From: JBCCBV01 sp039033855 | GTDB lineage: Bacteria > Planctomycetota > Phycisphaerae > Phycisphaerales > Phycisphaeraceae | Assembly: GCA_039033855.1 (NCBI GenBank) | Contig: JBCCBV010000043.1 | Span: 1 to 5,974 of the forward strand | Direction: 5' to 3' | Length of the DNA stretch: 5,974 bases | In this document: positions 4,529-5,974 of the stretch, one piece after another | How positions within the stretch are numbered: position 1 is the stretch's first letter | How the letters are laid out: each line of letters begins with the position of its first letter | The notes under the pieces: model-generated | Databases searched by the model: none | Told to the model about the DNA's origin: nothing | What the model saw: only the letters and a program-made list of their open reading frames with translations | Program-made: the position numbers and the translations under genes

Positions 4529-5974
4529 ATGCCCGAGACTCAATCCTTCGACCTGGTGGTGATCGGCGGCGGCCCGGCCGGCTACGTCGGCGCCATCCGC
4601 GCGGCCCAACTCGGCCTGTCCGTGGCCTGTGTCGAGCGCGACGCGCTGGGCGGCACCTGCCTCAACTGGGGCTGCATCCCCACCAAGGCCCTGCTGGCCA
4701 ACGCCGAGCTGTATCAGAAGCTCCACCACCAGGCGGACGCGTGGGGCATCTCGTTCGACAACCTCGGCCACAACTGGGGCAAGATCATCGAGCGCTCGCG
4801 CGGCGTGGCCGGGCAGCTCAACAAAGGCGTGGGCGGCTTGTTTAAGAAGAACAAGATCGCCTCGCACCTCGGCCATGCGTTTATCCCCAGGCCCGGCGTG
4901 GTGCAGGTGTTCGCCAAAGACGACGTGCAGCACCAGGGCGAGCCGGCCGTCGAGCTGCACGCCAAGTCGATCCTGATCGCGACGGGCGCCGAGGCGCGGG
5001 CGCTGCCCGGCACGCCGTTCGACGGCAAGCGGGTGCTCAATGCGCGCGACGCCATGGTGCTGCCCGAACAGCCCGCCAAGCTGCTCATCGTCGGCTCCGG
5101 CGCCATCGGCATGGAGTTCGCCTACTTCTACAACGCCTTCGGCACCCAGTGCACCGTGGTCGAGATGCAGGACCGGCTGATGCCCATCGAAGACGCCGAG
5201 GTGTCCGCCGCCATCGCCAAGGCGTTCAAGAAGCAGGGCATCGACTGCCACACCGAGAAGGTGGTCGAATCGCTCGACGTGCACGACAACGGCGTCACGG
5301 CCGTGGTCGCCCCGGTTTCTGGGGAAGGCGAGAAGGTCACCGTCGAGGCCGACGCCGCGCTCGTGGCCATCGGCGTGAAGGGCCGTTACGATGGGCTGTT
5401 CGACTCGGGCCTGGGCATCGAGACGTTTAAGGATCACCTGAAGGTCGATTACCACGCCGAGGGCACCACGTATCAGACGAGCGTGCCCGGGATCTATGCC
5501 GTGGGCGACGTGATCGGCCCGCCGTGGTTGGCGCACGTGGCGAGCGAAGAGGCCATCGTTTGTGTGGAGAGGTTGGCTGGGCACGAGGCGCCCGACGTCG
5601 ACTACGACTCGATCCCCGGCTGCACGTACTGCCACCCGCAGGTCGCGTCGATCGGCCTGACCGAAGCCGCTTGCAAAGAGCAGGGCCTGGCGTACGACGT
5701 GGCCAAGTTCCCCTTCCTCGCCTCGGGCAAGGCGCAGGCGATGGGCGAGACCGACGGCTTCGTCAAGCTGATCACCGGCAAGCCGCACGGCGAGGTGCTC
5801 GGCGCCCACATGATCGGCGACACCGTCACCGAACTCATCGCCGAGATGGGCCTGGCCCGCCGACTCGAAGCCACGAAGGACGAGATCATCGGCACGATGC
5901 ACGCCCACCCGACCCTGAGCGAGGCCGTGCACGAAGCGGCGCTCGGGACCGATGGCCGGATGATCCACTTCTAG
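4529..5974 (+). CDS. lpdA: Dihydrolipoyl dehydrogenase (E3 component)
   Basis: This enzyme reoxidises dihydrolipoyl groups on the E2 subunits of pyruvate and 2-oxoglutarate dehydrogenase, or on glycine cleavage H protein, passing electrons through a disulfide and FAD to NAD+. The 481-residue product is full length (family about 460-480). The FAD Rossmann motif is VVIGGGPAGYVGA (Gly13, Gly15, Gly18) with Glu36 ending strand two. The redox disulfide is GGTCLNWGCIPTKALL, Cys44 and Cys49. The NAD-binding motif is LLIVGSGAIGMEF (185-197). The second FAD contact is GIYAVGDVIG (321-330, Asp327). The dimerisation domain has HAHPTLSEAVHEA with the catalytic pair His460-Glu465, and the protein ends in RMIHF, typical of the family. 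I start it at the ATG at 4529 because the flavin fold begins seven codons later; the frame is open further upstream but without family sequence. No E1 or E2 gene is in the window, so which complex it serves cannot be told. The stop codon TAG is the last three bases. Confidence 0.97.
   Translation: MPETQSFDLVVIGGGPAGYVGAIRAAQLGLSVACVERDALGGTCLNWGCIPTKALLANAELYQKLHHQADAWGISFDNLGHNWGKIIERSRGVAGQLNKGVGGLFKKNKIASHLGHAFIPRPGVVQVFAKDDVQHQGEPAVELHAKSILIATGAEARALPGTPFDGKRVLNARDAMVLPEQPAKLLIVGSGAIGMEFAYFYNAFGTQCTVVEMQDRLMPIEDAEVSAAIAKAFKKQGIDCHTEKVVESLDVHDNGVTAVVAPVSGEGEKVTVEADAALVAIGVKGRYDGLFDSGLGIETFKDHLKVDYHAEGTTYQTSVPGIYAVGDVIGPPWLAHVASEEAIVCVERLAGHEAPDVDYDSIPGCTYCHPQVASIGLTEAACKEQGLAYDVAKFPFLASGKAQAMGETDGFVKLITGKPHGEVLGAHMIGDTVTELIAEMGLARRLEATKDEIIGTMHAHPTLSEAVHEAALGTDGRMIHF

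Noticed and set aside
4343..5968. Long minus-strand open frame (541 codons) opposite lpdA
   Set aside because: It mirrors the codon bias of lpdA, whose motifs are unmistakable; the antisense translation is His/Gly/Ala/Asp-rich without domain motifs. Such antisense frames are common in high-GC DNA.

Overview
The window is GC-rich (third codon positions mostly G or C) and holds five apparent protein genes packed almost end to end. The two minus-strand membrane proteins begin with a CxxC...CPxCG zinc ribbon. This N-terminal arrangement on small multi-helix membrane proteins is common in Planctomycetota, so I infer a planctomycete, perhaps Phycisphaerae. That assignment rests on protein style alone; no rRNA or other marker is present.

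Layout. Positions 1-106 are a perfect 10-bp tandem repeat that reaches the left edge of the window, so its true length is unknown. A short leader of about 45 bp follows, then efp (152-706, +), encoding translation elongation factor P. Its stop codon abuts the first possible start of a long uncharacterised gene (707-2434, +). That product has an export-signal-like N-terminus, a low-complexity stretch, and two segments that resemble divergent SIS (sugar isomerase) folds. A short AT-rich hairpin at 2478-2495 separates this + strand pair from two minus-strand genes that converge on it.

The minus-strand pair (4427-3546, then 3491-2496) encodes two six-helix membrane proteins with N-terminal zinc ribbons. 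They share landmarks at matching positions and look like an old tandem duplication, 54 bp apart and probably co-transcribed. The downstream copy carries a 13-residue polyglycine run in its last loop. Divergent from this pair, across about 100 bp, lies a complete dihydrolipoyl dehydrogenase gene (4529-5974, +) that ends exactly at the right edge.

Function. efp and lpdA are housekeeping genes: ribosome rescue at polyproline stretches, and the E3 component of 2-oxoacid dehydrogenase or glycine cleavage complexes. Nothing in the window ties them to each other or to the membrane pair. I see no mobile element, CRISPR array, tRNA, rRNA, toxin-antitoxin or defence system. The uncharacterised material worth attention is the tandem zinc-ribbon membrane paralogs, the predicted exported SIS-like protein beside efp, and the decamer array.
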